64,000 nt of DNA from contig NZ_AP022834.1 in assembly GCF_013394385.1 (NCBI RefSeq), positions 2,790,001-2,854,000 of the forward strand, in the 5' to 3' direction. Each line of letters opens with the position of its first letter. Positions within the stretch are counted from its first letter, which is position 1. Below the pieces are notes generated by a model. It saw nothing but the letters and a program-made list of their open reading frames with translations. It did not search any database and was not told where the DNA came from. Both the position numbers and the translations under genes were made by a program. The stretch comes from Kocuria sp. TGY1127_2. GTDB lineage: Bacteria; Actinomycetota; Actinomycetes; Actinomycetales; Micrococcaceae. Below, piece after piece: positions 1 through 8,901 of the stretch.

Positions 1-1474
1 GGTTGATGTGAACGGCCTGCTGGTCGGTGTAGAAATCGATCGAACGGTAACCACCTTCGTGCCCAAGACCGGAAGCCTTGACACCCCCGAACGGCGTGCG
101 AAGGTCACGCACGTTGTTGGAGTTGAGCCACACCATCCCGGCGTCGACGGCCTGAGAGAAGTTGTGTGCCCGTTTGAGGTCGTTGGTCCAGATGTATGCG
201 GCGAGCCCGTACTTGGTGTTGTTGGCCAGCTCCAGAGCCTCTTCCTCGGTATCGAAGGGGGTGATCGCGACGACCGGGCCGAAGATCTCTTCCTGGAAAA
301 TCCGCGCGTCCGAGGGGACATCCACAAATACCGTGGGAGCCACGAAGTTTCCTTCCTCGAAGCCTTCGGGACGGCCCCCGCCGGCGACCAAGCGACCCTC
401 GGACTTGCCGAGTTCCACGTAGCTCATGACCTTTTCGAAATGCTCCGGGTGTACGAGCGCACCGACCTCGGTCGTGGATTCGGAGGGCAGGCCGACCTTG
501 ACCCGCTTGGCCTGTGCGGCGTAGCGCTCGACGAATTCGTCATAGACACCGCGCTGCACGAGAATACGAGAACCGGCGGTGCACCGCTCGCCGTTCAAGG
601 AAAAGACGCCGAAGACGGTCGCGTTGATCGCGGCTTCCAGATCGGCGTCGTCGAAGACGACCGCGGGCGACTTGCCACCCAGTTCCATCGACAACCCCTT
701 GAGATACGGTGCAGCGTTGGAGAAGATCAACTGGCCGGTCTTGGACTCGCCCGTGAAAGAGATCAGGGGGACGTCCGGGTGCTTGACGAGGGCATCGCCC
801 GCATCTTCGCCGAAGCCATTGACCAGGTTGAAGACGCCCTCAGGAAGACCGGCTTCCTCGAAGATTCCGGCCCACAACGAGGCCGAGAGCGGGGTGAACT
901 CCGCCGGCTTGAGGACCACGGTGTTGCCCGTCGCGATCGCGGGGGCGAGCTTCCAGGATTCCAGCATGAACGGCGTGTTCCACGGCGTGATCAGGCCCGC
1001 GACACCGATGGGCTTGCGATTGACGTAATTGGCCTGGCGTCCCGGGACCTTGAAGGCGTCGTCGTGCTGGGCAACGATCAGGTCCGCGAAGAAACGGAAA
1101 TTCTCCGCGGCGCGCCGCCCTTGGCTCAAGGCCTGTGTGATCGGGAGGCCCGTGTCGTAGCACTCCATCTCTGCCAGCTGGTCGCCGCGTTCCTCCACGA
1201 TATCCGCGATCTTGTTCAGAATTCGCGCACGTTCCCGAGGGAGCATCTTGGGCCAGGGGCCTTCGTCGAACGCCTTCTTCGCCGCGGCGACGGCGTCGTC
1301 GATATCGGCCTTCTTGCCCGCGGCTGCCGTGATGTACGGCTTGTTCGTGACGGGATTGATCACGTCGAAGGTCTCGCCGTCCTTGGAATCAACCGATGTC
1401 CCGCCGATGTAGTGGCGGATGGTCTCCGGAAGACCCTTCGGCTGGGCAGTGGATGTGGTGTTTTCGGTTGTCAT
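1..1474 (-). CDS. hpaE: 5-carboxymethyl-2-hydroxymuconate semialdehyde dehydrogenase (HpaE-like), 3' end outside window
   Basis: NAD-dependent aldehyde dehydrogenase. HpaE-type enzymes oxidise the ring-cleavage product of homoprotocatechuate in cytoplasmic 4-hydroxyphenylacetate degradation. Reading the minus strand gives about 491 residues with all family landmarks: TPWN in the Rossmann part, the general base Glu264 in MELGGKSP, and the nucleophile Cys298 in NGERCTAG. The frame stays open to base 1, so only the last few residues are missing. ATG at 1474 is preceded by AAGGGAG at good spacing. It lies 14 bases downstream of the GntR gene, so it is probably the third gene of an operon with the FAH-RraA fusion. 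The assignment to HpaE rather than another aldehyde dehydrogenase rests on sequence resemblance and on this context; the other hpa genes would be expected to the left. Confidence 0.82.
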   Translation of the reverse strand, partial: MTTENTTSTAQPKGLPETIRHYIGGTSVDSKDGETFDVINPVTNKPYITAAAGKKADIDDAVAAAKKAFDEGPWPKMLPRERARILNKIADIVEERGDQLAEMECYDTGLPITQALSQGRRAAENFRFFADLIVAQHDDAFKVPGRQANYVNRKPIGVAGLITPWNTPFMLESWKLAPAIATGNTVVLKPAEFTPLSASLWAGIFEEAGLPEGVFNLVNGFGEDAGDALVKHPDVPLISFTGESKTGQLIFSNAAPYLKGLSMELGGKSPAVVFDDADLEAAINATVFGVFSLNGERCTAGSRILVQRGVYDEFVERYAAQAKRVKVGLPSESTTEVGALVHPEHFEKVMSYVELGKSEGRLVAGGGRPEGFEEGNFVAPTVFVDVPSDARIFQEEIFGPVVAITPFDTEEEALELANNTKYGLAAYIWTNDLKRAHNFSQAVDAGMVWLNSNNVRDLRTPFGGVKASGLGHEGGYRSIDFYTDQQAVHIN

Positions 1475-1488
1475 AATGCTCCCTTCGA

Positions 1489-2199
1489 TCAGGAATTCGT
1501 GGTGAAGTCTTCAGAATCTGCGGTCGATTGCTTGTTCTTCAGGTAGCTCGTCAGGGTGTTCTGACGGTGTCCGCGTGCCGCCCGCTCGATCTCCACACCG
1601 CTCGCCCCGTTCTCGATGAGTTCGAGCACGTGAGCATGTTCTTCGACGGATTCGCGAGCACGCCCGGGGACGAAGGAGAAGGTCGAATCTCGCAAGTGAC
1701 CCAGTCGCTCCCATTCGGCACTGACCAATTCGGTGAGTCGCTCATTGGGGCACCGAGCGAAGAGAACCTGGTGGAACTCGTGGTTGGTCTGAGTGAATGC
1801 ATGAGGATCGAAGTCGTCCAAGGAAGCCGCGAGGCGGTCATTGAGTTCGCGTGCTCGGCGAAGGTCCTCCGTGCCGAGGTTCGGTGCGGCGAGCGCGGTT
1901 GCCGCACCTTCCAGAATTCCCAGGGTCTCCATCGACGAGCGGTACCGGGATTCATCGACCATGGCCACCTGGGCGCCGACATTCCGCTGGAAAGTTACCA
2001 GGCCTTCCGCCTCAAGTTGCCGAATGGCCTCTCGTACCGGCACCACCGACATATCGAGTTGCTGGGCGATGGTGCTCAGGACGAGCCGATATCCCGGGGT
2101 GAATTCCTGCCGCGAAATCTTCTGTTTGAGCCACTGGTAAGCTCGCTGCGCTTTGCTCAAGCCGCTCGACGGCACCCGAGTCTCCTGGGTCTGGATCAT
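1489..2199 (-). CDS. GntR-family transcriptional regulator, FCD (FadR) subfamily
   Basis: 236 residues. A winged helix-turn-helix covers roughly residues 20-90 (the stretch VPVREAIRQLEAEGLV is the GntR recognition-helix signature). A helical FCD ligand domain follows at about 95-220, with acidic and His residues typical of a metal/organic-acid site (LEEHAHVLE-like pattern near residue 190). The start ATG overlaps the stop of the upstream fusion gene by four bases (ATGA), so translation is coupled. It sits between two catabolic genes and is therefore the obvious candidate regulator of this operon, and perhaps of the divergent transporter. FCD regulators are usually repressors released by a pathway intermediate; which one is not visible here. 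Confidence 0.9.
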   Translation of the reverse strand: MIQTQETRVPSSGLSKAQRAYQWLKQKISRQEFTPGYRLVLSTIAQQLDMSVVPVREAIRQLEAEGLVTFQRNVGAQVAMVDESRYRSSMETLGILEGAATALAAPNLGTEDLRRARELNDRLAASLDDFDPHAFTQTNHEFHQVLFARCPNERLTELVSAEWERLGHLRDSTFSFVPGRARESVEEHAHVLELIENGASGVEIERAARGHRQNTLTSYLKNKQSTADSEDFTTNS

Positions 2200-3749
2200 G
2201 CGTGATCTTCCTGGTTAGTGGCGGAATCCTCACGGGAGGACAGCCATGTCTGGTACTGCTCTTTCCACTGTCCGACCGGCGGGAACAAACCGTCCACCGG
2301 ATGGCCCTCGGCGACCCGTTCCGCGACCCAGGCATCCTGGGTCTCCTTGGCCTCGGCCCCGGACACCACGTCTTCGACCAAATCCCGCGGGATTACGATG
2401 ACTCCGTCGTCATCCCCCACGATGACGTCGCCGGGTAGGACGGTCGCGTTGCCGCATGCCACGGCTACGTCGGATTCCCACGGAACGTGCTTTCGGCCCA
2501 GCACTGCCGGGTGCGATGCGGTTGAGAACACCGGCAGCCCGATGTCCCGGACGGCCGCCGAATCACGAACCCCGCCATCGGTCACCACACCTGCGGCCCC
2601 GCGGCTCTTGGCCCGCAGCGCCAGAATGTCTCCGAGGGTCCCCGAACCGGATTCTCCGCGTGCTTCGATCACGATGACCTCACCCGGACCGACGGCGTCG
2701 AACGCCTGCTTCTGAGCGTTGTAGCCGCCGCCGTGTTTTGTGAACAGGTCCTCGCGGGCAGGGACGAACCGCAGGGTTTTGGCCACCCCCACAAGCTTGC
2801 TTCCTGGGATCGAGGGGCGCACGCCCTCGATGCTGACCTGGTTCAGCCCACGTTGCCGAAGTTGGGCCGACAGACCCGCGGTCGGCAATTCAGCGAGTCG
2901 TTCCCGCAGGTCCCCGGGAAGTTCGCAAGAATTCGCCGGTTCGGGGAGTCCGGCCGCTTCGCGGGAGCCCCAAGCTTCTTCGCGCTGCTTGTCGTCCACG
3001 GAGGGCAGAGCGCCCAGGGTTTCGTCGAATTGGCCGGTTCCTTCGACAACGCGCGTCGACAACCGCCCGGAAGTGGGGGCACCGGAGGCGCTCGGCGCAT
3101 CTACCTCGACCTCGACGACGTCGCCGGGCTTCACGACGCTCGATCCTGCGGGCGTTCCGGTCAGGATCACGTCGCCCGGGTCGAGCGTGACGTGCTGGGA
3201 AAGGTCGGCGACGAATTGCGCGAGAGGGAAGATCAACCGCTCGCAAGATGTGCCATCTTCTTGGACCAGGCTTCCGTTGACCCAGGTACGCACCCGGAGG
3301 GCCGTCGGATCCACCTGACGGGCATCGATCAGATCGGGGCCGAGCGGTGTATAACCGTCACGGCCCTTGTTGCGAAGGTTCGAGCCCTTGTCCACCGCGC
3401 GGTAATCGTAAATACCGAAGTCGTTGGAGGCCGTGACCGAGCCAACGTAATTCCAGGCTTCCTCGAGCGCCACATTGCGCGCCTGCCGGCCGATCACCAG
3501 GGCGATCTCGCCCTCGAAAGCCAAGAGCTCGGTTCCTGCCGGACGCTCGATCTCAGCGCCGGATCCGGCCAGGGAGCTCGCGGGTTTCATAAAATAGGAA
3601 GGATTCGCGGGACGTCGGCCTCGCTGTGCAGCGCGCGACTCGTACGCGACGTGAACCGCGATGATCTTGCCGGGTTGCACCGGCACCTCGGCGATGCCGC
3701 TCTCCTGCCGGTTCACTGCCTGCTCGGGGACCTCATACGGGGTGGACAT
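2196..3749 (-). CDS. Fusion protein: fumarylacetoacetate hydrolase (HpaG-like) domain + RraA/HMG-aldolase domain
   Basis: 517 residues in two parts. The N-terminal part (about 25-240) is an FAH-family fold with the E-x-E metal pair in FEGEIALVIG (Glu79, Glu81) and the conserved YVGSVTASNDFGIYD block, as in HpaG-type isomerase/decarboxylases and 2-keto acid hydrolases. A linker (about 245-300) leads to an RraA-like domain (about 300-490). That domain carries GTLGD and TDGGVRD, whose Arg395 and Asp396 correspond to the substrate and metal ligands of 4-hydroxy-4-methyl-2-oxoglutarate aldolases. RraA regulators of RNase E lack an aldolase role, but the context here is catabolic. The start ATG has a strong GAGGAGG site. 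I infer that it decarboxylates or isomerises a meta-cleavage product and then cleaves a 2-keto-4-hydroxy acid to pyruvate or another small acid. The exact steps are unproven. Confidence 0.85.
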   Translation of the reverse strand: MSTPYEVPEQAVNRQESGIAEVPVQPGKIIAVHVAYESRAAQRGRRPANPSYFMKPASSLAGSGAEIERPAGTELLAFEGEIALVIGRQARNVALEEAWNYVGSVTASNDFGIYDYRAVDKGSNLRNKGRDGYTPLGPDLIDARQVDPTALRVRTWVNGSLVQEDGTSCERLIFPLAQFVADLSQHVTLDPGDVILTGTPAGSSVVKPGDVVEVEVDAPSASGAPTSGRLSTRVVEGTGQFDETLGALPSVDDKQREEAWGSREAAGLPEPANSCELPGDLRERLAELPTAGLSAQLRQRGLNQVSIEGVRPSIPGSKLVGVAKTLRFVPAREDLFTKHGGGYNAQKQAFDAVGPGEVIVIEARGESGSGTLGDILALRAKSRGAAGVVTDGGVRDSAAVRDIGLPVFSTASHPAVLGRKHVPWESDVAVACGNATVLPGDVIVGDDDGVIVIPRDLVEDVVSGAEAKETQDAWVAERVAEGHPVDGLFPPVGQWKEQYQTWLSSREDSATNQEDHA

Positions 3750-3783
3750 CCAGCCTCCTCATTGATGCTTGATTCATGTCAGA

Positions 3784-4015
3784 TCGTATATCATTTCAGA
3801 TTTGGCAACAAGTACACCGCGTCACATTCGCAGTGGGATTCGGGGCCGGGGCGCCCGGCAGAGATGACACTACTGACGACCAGAAGCCTGCCATGCCGCG
3901 CAAAACCATCACCCCAACGGATCACCCACCCCGAACTGCGATCGTGAGACCTCGGTGTCTTCGACGTCTCATCTTGACCCGATGATGGGATCGTATATTA
4001 TTCAAAATCATATAC
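3784..4015. promoter_or_regulatory. Divergent control region with two TCGTATATNATTY motifs and a GTATAT/ATATAC inverted repeat
   Basis: The 355 bases between the fusion gene and the transporter contain no gene. TCGTATATCATTT lies at 3784-3796 and TCGTATATTATTC at 3991-4003. The second copy is half of an inverted repeat, GTATAT (3993-3998) and ATATAC (4010-4015). These AT-rich sites stand out from the GC-rich background. One lies close to each gene start, as expected for operators of a divergently acting GntR-type regulator. Binding is inferred. Confidence 0.5.
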
Positions 4016-4104
4016 TTCGTATCCTGGATCACGTTACCTCCTGGATTACCACGCTGACACTCAGTGCCGTACCAATCCCGCACCGTAAGACAAAGGAGTC
4101 TGAG

Positions 4105-5490
4105 ATGACGGCCCAACATGACCCAACCACCACGACGGCCGCACTGCGTACCGTCGAGCAAGCCAAGGAACAACGTCGTGTGATTGCCGGAACAGTGATC
4201 GGCACGAGCATCGAGTGGTACGACTTCTTCCTCTACGCCTCGGCCGCCGGGCTGGTCTTCGGCAAACTGTTCTTCGGACCGCTGGGCCCGCAAGCCTCCG
4301 TAATCGTGTCCTTCATGAGCGTGGGTCTCAGCTTTCTCTTCCGACCTCTCGGCGCATTCATCGCCGGTCACTTGGGCGACAAGTGGGGCCGCAAGCGAGT
4401 TCTGATGGTCACCCTGATCGGAATGGGAGCCTCGACCACATTGATCGGCGTTCTTCCGACGCACGCGAGCATCGGCGCCGCCGCCCCCATTCTGTTGATC
4501 CTTCTGCGCCTGCTCCAGGGCGTCTCCGCAGGTGGCGAATGGGGCGGAGCTGCCTTGATGGCCGTGGAACATGCTCCTGTGGATCGTCGCGGCCTCTACG
4601 GCTCGTCACCGCAGATCGGCGTCCCCCTCGGACTGCTCATGGCCTCGGGAATGCTGACCCTCATGACTGCCATCGCACCGGGCGATGCCTTCATGGAATG
4701 GGGATGGCGCGTTCCGTTCCTGATGAGCGTGGTGCTCATTGCCGTCGGATACTGGATTCGTCACGGCGTGGAAGAATCACCCGTTTTCACCGAAATCGCT
4801 GAACTCAAGGACGAGCGCAAGGCCCCCATCGGTGTTTTGTTCAAGAAGCACGGCCTCCTCGTCATTTTCGCGGCGTTGATCTTCGCGGGCAACAATGCCG
4901 CCGGATACATGACCACCGGTGGATTCATCCAGAGCTACGCGACGAATCCGGACGGCCCCCTCGGCTTCGAACGCGGCCCAGTACTTCTTGCCGTCACCGG
5001 ATCCGCGGTCACGTGGCTGATCTTCACGCTCATCGCCGGTTGGGCGTCGGACAAGATGGGCAGACGCAACTCCTACATCCTGGGTTGGATCCTCCTCTTC
5101 GCAGGAATTGTGGCGCTCTTCCCCATCGTCAACACCGGAAGCATCGGAATGCTGTTCTTGGGCCTGACCATTCTGACGATTGGGCTCGGATTCACCTACG
5201 GACAGCAGTCGGCGACGTACACCGAGCTCTTCCCCGCCTCGGTGAGGTTCTCAGGAGTCTCGATCTCGTACGCGATCGGCGCGATCGTCGGCGGCGCCTT
5301 TGCACCGACCATCGCCCAAGCACTGCTGAACGCAACCGGCAGTACTCATTCCATCACCATCTACTTGTGCATCATGGTGGTCCTGGGAATGGTCGCAACG
5401 CTCCTGCTCCGGGACCGCACGGGCATTCCGCTGGGCCACGGCAGCGAAAAGGAGCAGTCGGTCAGCCCGCTCGTCTTCGCCAAGAAGTAA
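4105..5490 (+). CDS. MFS transporter, metabolite:H+ symporter (MHS) family
   Basis: 461 residues, 12 predicted membrane segments. Typical MHS features: an IEWYDFFLYASAAGL first helix, the loop 2-3 motif GHLGDKWGRKRVL, and the second repeat copy GWASDKMGRRNSY. The chosen ATG at 4105 has AAAGGAG eight bases upstream; an in-frame ATG-less extension further upstream is not supported. It is transcribed divergently from the hpa-type operon, and the shared control region suggests it imports the aromatic or organic acid that operon degrades (for example a hydroxyphenylacetate), driven by the proton gradient. MHS members also carry shikimate, citrate, 2-oxoglutarate and betaines, so substrate is inferred from position only. 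A strong hairpin follows the gene. Confidence 0.88.
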   Translation: MTAQHDPTTTTAALRTVEQAKEQRRVIAGTVIGTSIEWYDFFLYASAAGLVFGKLFFGPLGPQASVIVSFMSVGLSFLFRPLGAFIAGHLGDKWGRKRVLMVTLIGMGASTTLIGVLPTHASIGAAAPILLILLRLLQGVSAGGEWGGAALMAVEHAPVDRRGLYGSSPQIGVPLGLLMASGMLTLMTAIAPGDAFMEWGWRVPFLMSVVLIAVGYWIRHGVEESPVFTEIAELKDERKAPIGVLFKKHGLLVIFAALIFAGNNAAGYMTTGGFIQSYATNPDGPLGFERGPVLLAVTGSAVTWLIFTLIAGWASDKMGRRNSYILGWILLFAGIVALFPIVNTGSIGMLFLGLTILTIGLGFTYGQQSATYTELFPASVRFSGVSISYAIGAIVGGAFAPTIAQALLNATGSTHSITIYLCIMVVLGMVATLLLRDRTGIPLGHGSEKEQSVSPLVFAKK

Positions 5491-5503
5491 CACCCGACGA
5501 GTC

Positions 5504-5546
5504 CCCGACACGCCCCGGTTTGCGAACACAACCGGGGCGTGTCGGG
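5504..5546. terminator. Hairpin terminator, 17-bp perfect stem
   Basis: Arms 5504-5520 and 5530-5546 (CCCGACACGCCCCGGTT and its exact complement) with a nine-base loop, directly after the MHS transporter. No long T-run follows, so it may depend on the very stable stem alone. Confidence 0.75.
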
Positions 5547-5642
5547 ATCTGGGACCAGGACCTTCAATGCGGTCAGACTGCACGGCGTGGTTTAGTATCG
5601 CTCAGGTCACGTTTGTTGTCCCGGCACAAAGGCAGTTATCCC

Positions 5643-6983
5643 ATGAGCACAGCATCCAGCGAAGGCACACACCTGACGCGAACTCTCACCCTCCCTTCGC
5701 TGGTCCTTTTCGGGCTCGCCTACTTGGCGCCCTTGATCGTTCTGGGCATCTTCGGCGTCATCGCCGAGACGACGGGTGGGGCGGCATCGTCCGCGTACCT
5801 CGTGGCCCTCGTGGCCATGATGTTCACCGCCCACAGTTACGGGCGCATGGCAATCGCTCACCCAGTGGCGGGTTCCGCATACACGTATGTGCGGCGCTCG
5901 ATCGAGCCCCGCACGGGTTTCCTGGTCGGCTGGACCATGTTGCTGGATTACCTCTTCTTGCCACTGGTCATCTGGCTCATCGGCGGTTCGTACCTGACGG
6001 CACAGTTCCCGTCAGTACCGATCGGGATATGGATCGTGATGTATATGGCGATCACGACCGCGCTCAATATCCTCGGAATCAAGGTCGCCGACAAAGCCAA
6101 TTTCCTTCTGATGGCCTTTCAGATGTTGGTCATTGTGATCTTCGTTGCGCTGTGCATCGCTTCGGTCGTCTCAGACCGGGGCGCAGGTTCGTTGCTCAGC
6201 GTGCAACCGTTCGTGAACTCGTCCACCAGCATTACCGCGATCACCAGCGGAGCAGCCATCGCAGCGTACTCTTTCCTGGGTTTTGACGCGATCACGACTC
6301 TCACCGAAGAAACGATCGAGCCGAAGAAGAACATGCCCCGGGCGATCCTCCTGATTGCCCTGATCGGCGGAGCGATCTTCGTCGTGGTTTCCTACGCCAC
6401 GCAGCTGGTCCACCCCGGTGGCAGTTTCCCCGACCCCGACTCGGCCGCGAGCGACGTCGCCCTGCAGATCGGCGGCTCTCTCTTCGCGGCGATTTTCCTT
6501 GCCGGACTCGTGATCGCCCAGTTCGCGTCCGGTATTGCGGCACAAGCCAGTGCCTCGCGCTTGCTCTACGCGATGGGCCGCGACGGCACGCTCCCGAAAA
6601 AGATCTTCGGCCGGCTCAACAGCAAGTTCCACACCCCGGTCATCAACATCGTGATCACCGGTGTGATCGGTCTGGGCGGAATGCTGATGGACGTCGCGAC
6701 CTCGACGTCGTTCATCAACTTCGGCGCCTTCATTGCCTTCACAGCGGTGAACGTCTCGGTGATCTTCTACTTCTTCAGGCAACGGCGCCAGGGTAGGCGC
6801 CACAGCGTCATTGCCTACGTCCTGCTCCCCATCATCGGGGCGGTCATCAGCATTTTCCTCATCACGCAGCTCGACGTCCATGCGCTCACGGTCGGCATCA
6901 TCTGGTTCTGCCTCGGCGTCGTCGTGCTGGGGTTCATTACCCGAGGGTTCAGGCAGGCTCCACCGGATATGTCGGACATCTAG
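5643..6983 (+). CDS. APC-superfamily amino acid permease
   Basis: 446 residues with about 12 hydrophobic helices. The N-terminal helix carries the APC pattern (LVLFGLAYLAPLIVLGIFG), a helix-3-like GWTMLLDYLFLPL stretch follows, and the helix-6 region has SFLGFDAITTLTEET with the unwound-helix SFLGFD signature used for substrate binding. Start ATG at 5643 follows a terminator and an untranslated stretch; a longer open frame upstream overlaps the transporter and is rejected. The gene probably imports an amino acid or amine. It stands alone between the MHS transporter and the DUF1345 gene, and no catabolic partner shares its transcription unit, so the substrate is unknown. Confidence 0.87.
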   Translation: MSTASSEGTHLTRTLTLPSLVLFGLAYLAPLIVLGIFGVIAETTGGAASSAYLVALVAMMFTAHSYGRMAIAHPVAGSAYTYVRRSIEPRTGFLVGWTMLLDYLFLPLVIWLIGGSYLTAQFPSVPIGIWIVMYMAITTALNILGIKVADKANFLLMAFQMLVIVIFVALCIASVVSDRGAGSLLSVQPFVNSSTSITAITSGAAIAAYSFLGFDAITTLTEETIEPKKNMPRAILLIALIGGAIFVVVSYATQLVHPGGSFPDPDSAASDVALQIGGSLFAAIFLAGLVIAQFASGIAAQASASRLLYAMGRDGTLPKKIFGRLNSKFHTPVINIVITGVIGLGGMLMDVATSTSFINFGAFIAFTAVNVSVIFYFFRQRRQGRRHSVIAYVLLPIIGAVISIFLITQLDVHALTVGIIWFCLGVVVLGFITRGFRQAPPDMSDI

Positions 6984-7035
6984 AGGTCCGCCGGGGGGGG
7001 TCTCCGCGAGAGTGCACCTCTTATAGGGTGAGGCC

Positions 7036-7671
7036 ATGCGCAGATTCCTTCCGCTCTCCGCCCACATGCGTCTCCTGTATTCCCTGGCGCTGGGGGTTTT
7101 GGCGGCGTTCTTCACGACGCTTGGCGCGGACGTGAAATGGGGAGTCCTGGTGGGCCTGACCGTCGTGGCACTGGCTTTCGTGGCACTCAATGGGGCCATC
7201 CTGTGGCCCATGGACGCGGACCAGACACAACGGCATTCACTGCGCGAGCAGTACAACCCGGTATTGGAAGAACTCCTGATCACCATCGCCGCGGTCGTCA
7301 GCATGGTTGGAATGGTCATGGTCATGGTCATCGACGATTCGGGCCGCGGTTCCCTCGCAGCTCTCATAGGCTTGGCCGGGGTTTTTCTCTCCTGGGCGAT
7401 GCTCCACATGATGTACACGACCCAGTACGCCCACTTCTATTTCAGCGGCGACAAGGCAGGGGGCCTGGATTTCGGGGAGCCCGGGAAACCTTGTTACGTC
7501 GACTTTCTCTACTTCAGTTTCATGGTCGGCATGACCTATGGAACCACCGACGTCGGAGTGATGACGAGAAGATTGCGCGCCATCGTGCTGCGCCACGGGC
7601 TGCTGTCCTTCGTTTTCGGTACCGTGATACTGGCAACCGGTGTGAGCCTCGTGTCCGGGATCTTCACCTAG
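7036..7671 (+). CDS. DUF1345 family membrane protein
   Basis: 211 residues with about five hydrophobic segments. The C-terminal half has the DUF1345 hallmark: a YFSFMVGMTYGTTDVGV stretch, then RRLRAIVLRHGLLSFVFGTVILA, where TTDV, Arg and the His-x-x-x-Ser-Phe pattern are the conserved core. The family is of unknown function and found in the inner membrane of many bacteria. Start ATG at 7036 is preceded by GGGTGAGG. The stop codon lies inside a hairpin shared with the convergent esterase gene. Its C-terminal shape (short loop with TTD in a membrane dip) has been likened to ion-channel pore regions, but I do not claim a transport role. Confidence 0.85.
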   Translation: MRRFLPLSAHMRLLYSLALGVLAAFFTTLGADVKWGVLVGLTVVALAFVALNGAILWPMDADQTQRHSLREQYNPVLEELLITIAAVVSMVGMVMVMVIDDSGRGSLAALIGLAGVFLSWAMLHMMYTTQYAHFYFSGDKAGGLDFGEPGKPCYVDFLYFSFMVGMTYGTTDVGVMTRRLRAIVLRHGLLSFVFGTVILATGVSLVSGIFT

Positions 7672-7692
7672 GTTCGGCTGCCTGCCGAACCT
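7670..7692. terminator. Compact bidirectional terminator between convergent genes
   Basis: AGGTTCGGC (7670-7678), loop TGCCT, GCCGAACCT (7684-7692). The stem overlaps the stop codon of the DUF1345 gene on one side and touches the stop of the esterase gene on the other. Confidence 0.65.
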
Positions 7693-8654
7693 CACATGCC
7701 CTGGGTAATGATGTCCAGGACGTCGTTGTAATGCACGCCCCCGGGCTTGAGGAATGAGCCGTGAGTATCTCCGGACATTAAATGAAGGCTCGCAAGGCCA
7801 CCGCCCTGCTGGACCGCCTGGATGTACCGTTGCGAATTCTGCCAGGTGACCACCGAGTCCGCGGTGCCGTGGACCGCGGTCACGGGGATGCCCGTATCGA
7901 TATTCTGTATGGGGTCGACCTCGGCATACCGGGAGGCGACCTGTGACGGGGGACCGCCCAATGCGTTGTACATGTCCTCGCCACTTTTCCTGGACGCGTA
8001 GGTCATGTCCAGAGGTCCGGACAGGGAGACAATCCGGTCCGGCCGGTACTTCGGCTGTCCGCCCAATCGATCCCTGTGGGCAGCGCCGCGGGTACTCGCC
8101 CAAACGGCCAGTTGGGCTCCGGCGCTGTGACCGACCACTTCCGATCGTCCGGACAGCTCCGCATGATTGTTCATCAATTGCGGTACGTAATCCAAGGCCG
8201 AGGAGACGTCGGTGAAGGTCGTCGGCCAGCCCCCGCCGGAACCGACGCGTCGGTACTCGATGTTGTAAACCGCCACGCCACGAGCCGCGATTGCTCGGGC
8301 GTATTTGCTGAATTTGTCCGCGCCGATGGAGTGATGCCATGCCCCTCCATGGACGAGAACGACCATGGGAACCGTCTTTTCTTTGTGAATCCCACCCGGT
8401 AGATACAAGTCACCCCAATTCTGGGACGGATCCGCCTGCCCCTGAACGGGGTAATTGATTCGTTCAATTTGCAGCCCGCTTCTTTCCGCCACGGGCTGCT
8501 CGGCCAACGCCACGGTGGAATTCTGAACACTCAGGTGAGGGGGTTCGTCGGATGAATGTGCCGTGCACGAGACGAGCAGCAGAACCACCACGAAAACAAC
8601 TATGGTTTTTCCGGTTCGCACTTTCCACATGGTCACAGGCTGGTCGACCGCCAC
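7692..8654 (-). CDS. Lipoprotein alpha/beta hydrolase (esterase/lipase, BD-FAE-like)
   Basis: 320 residues from a GTG at 8654 with AAAGGA five bases upstream; an ATG at 8630 is the alternative. A hydrophobic signal ends in the lipobox LLVSC (Cys30), so the protein should be lipid-anchored on the outer face of the membrane. The hydrolase fold shows the oxyanion motif HGGAW (102-106), the nucleophile elbow GHSAG (Ser177), an Asp in HGTADSVV and a late His in GDTHGS. This is the arrangement of the hormone-sensitive-lipase/BD-FAE group that cleaves acyl or feruloyl esters. It is divergent from a secreted GH16 enzyme, so the two may act together on an esterified polysaccharide. Substrate is inferred only. 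Confidence 0.83.
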   Translation of the reverse strand: MAVDQPVTMWKVRTGKTIVVFVVVLLLVSCTAHSSDEPPHLSVQNSTVALAEQPVAERSGLQIERINYPVQGQADPSQNWGDLYLPGGIHKEKTVPMVVLVHGGAWHHSIGADKFSKYARAIAARGVAVYNIEYRRVGSGGGWPTTFTDVSSALDYVPQLMNNHAELSGRSEVVGHSAGAQLAVWASTRGAAHRDRLGGQPKYRPDRIVSLSGPLDMTYASRKSGEDMYNALGGPPSQVASRYAEVDPIQNIDTGIPVTAVHGTADSVVTWQNSQRYIQAVQQGGGLASLHLMSGDTHGSFLKPGGVHYNDVLDIITQGM

Positions 8655-8901
8655 TAGGGTCCTTTCCACAAAAATCAGCGAACTGGTCCTCGGTACCCCT
8701 TCGCAACGTGTCCTGACGATGTCTTCGAACACGACCCGACTGATAGAGGTTACACTTCAGCCTAACTTCGATATAAACATCATTGACCGGCTACAAACGT
8801 TAACTTTCCGGCATAGGCCGGACAAATCAAGAATTTGGGGTATCTTCACTGGTAGTACCCAGGTTTTTCCGCCTCAATGGCCAAACTGTGAAGAGTCCAC
8901 A

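Noticed and set aside
8-1546. 512-residue open frame on the plus strand at the left edge
   Set aside because: It is antisense to the aldehyde dehydrogenase, whose minus-strand reading has every family motif and a ribosome site; the plus frame has no recognisable domain.
2733-3947. 404-residue plus-strand frame opposite the FAH-RraA gene
   Set aside because: Low-complexity Arg/Gly-rich translation typical of an antisense shadow in GC-rich DNA, without a start site or homology.
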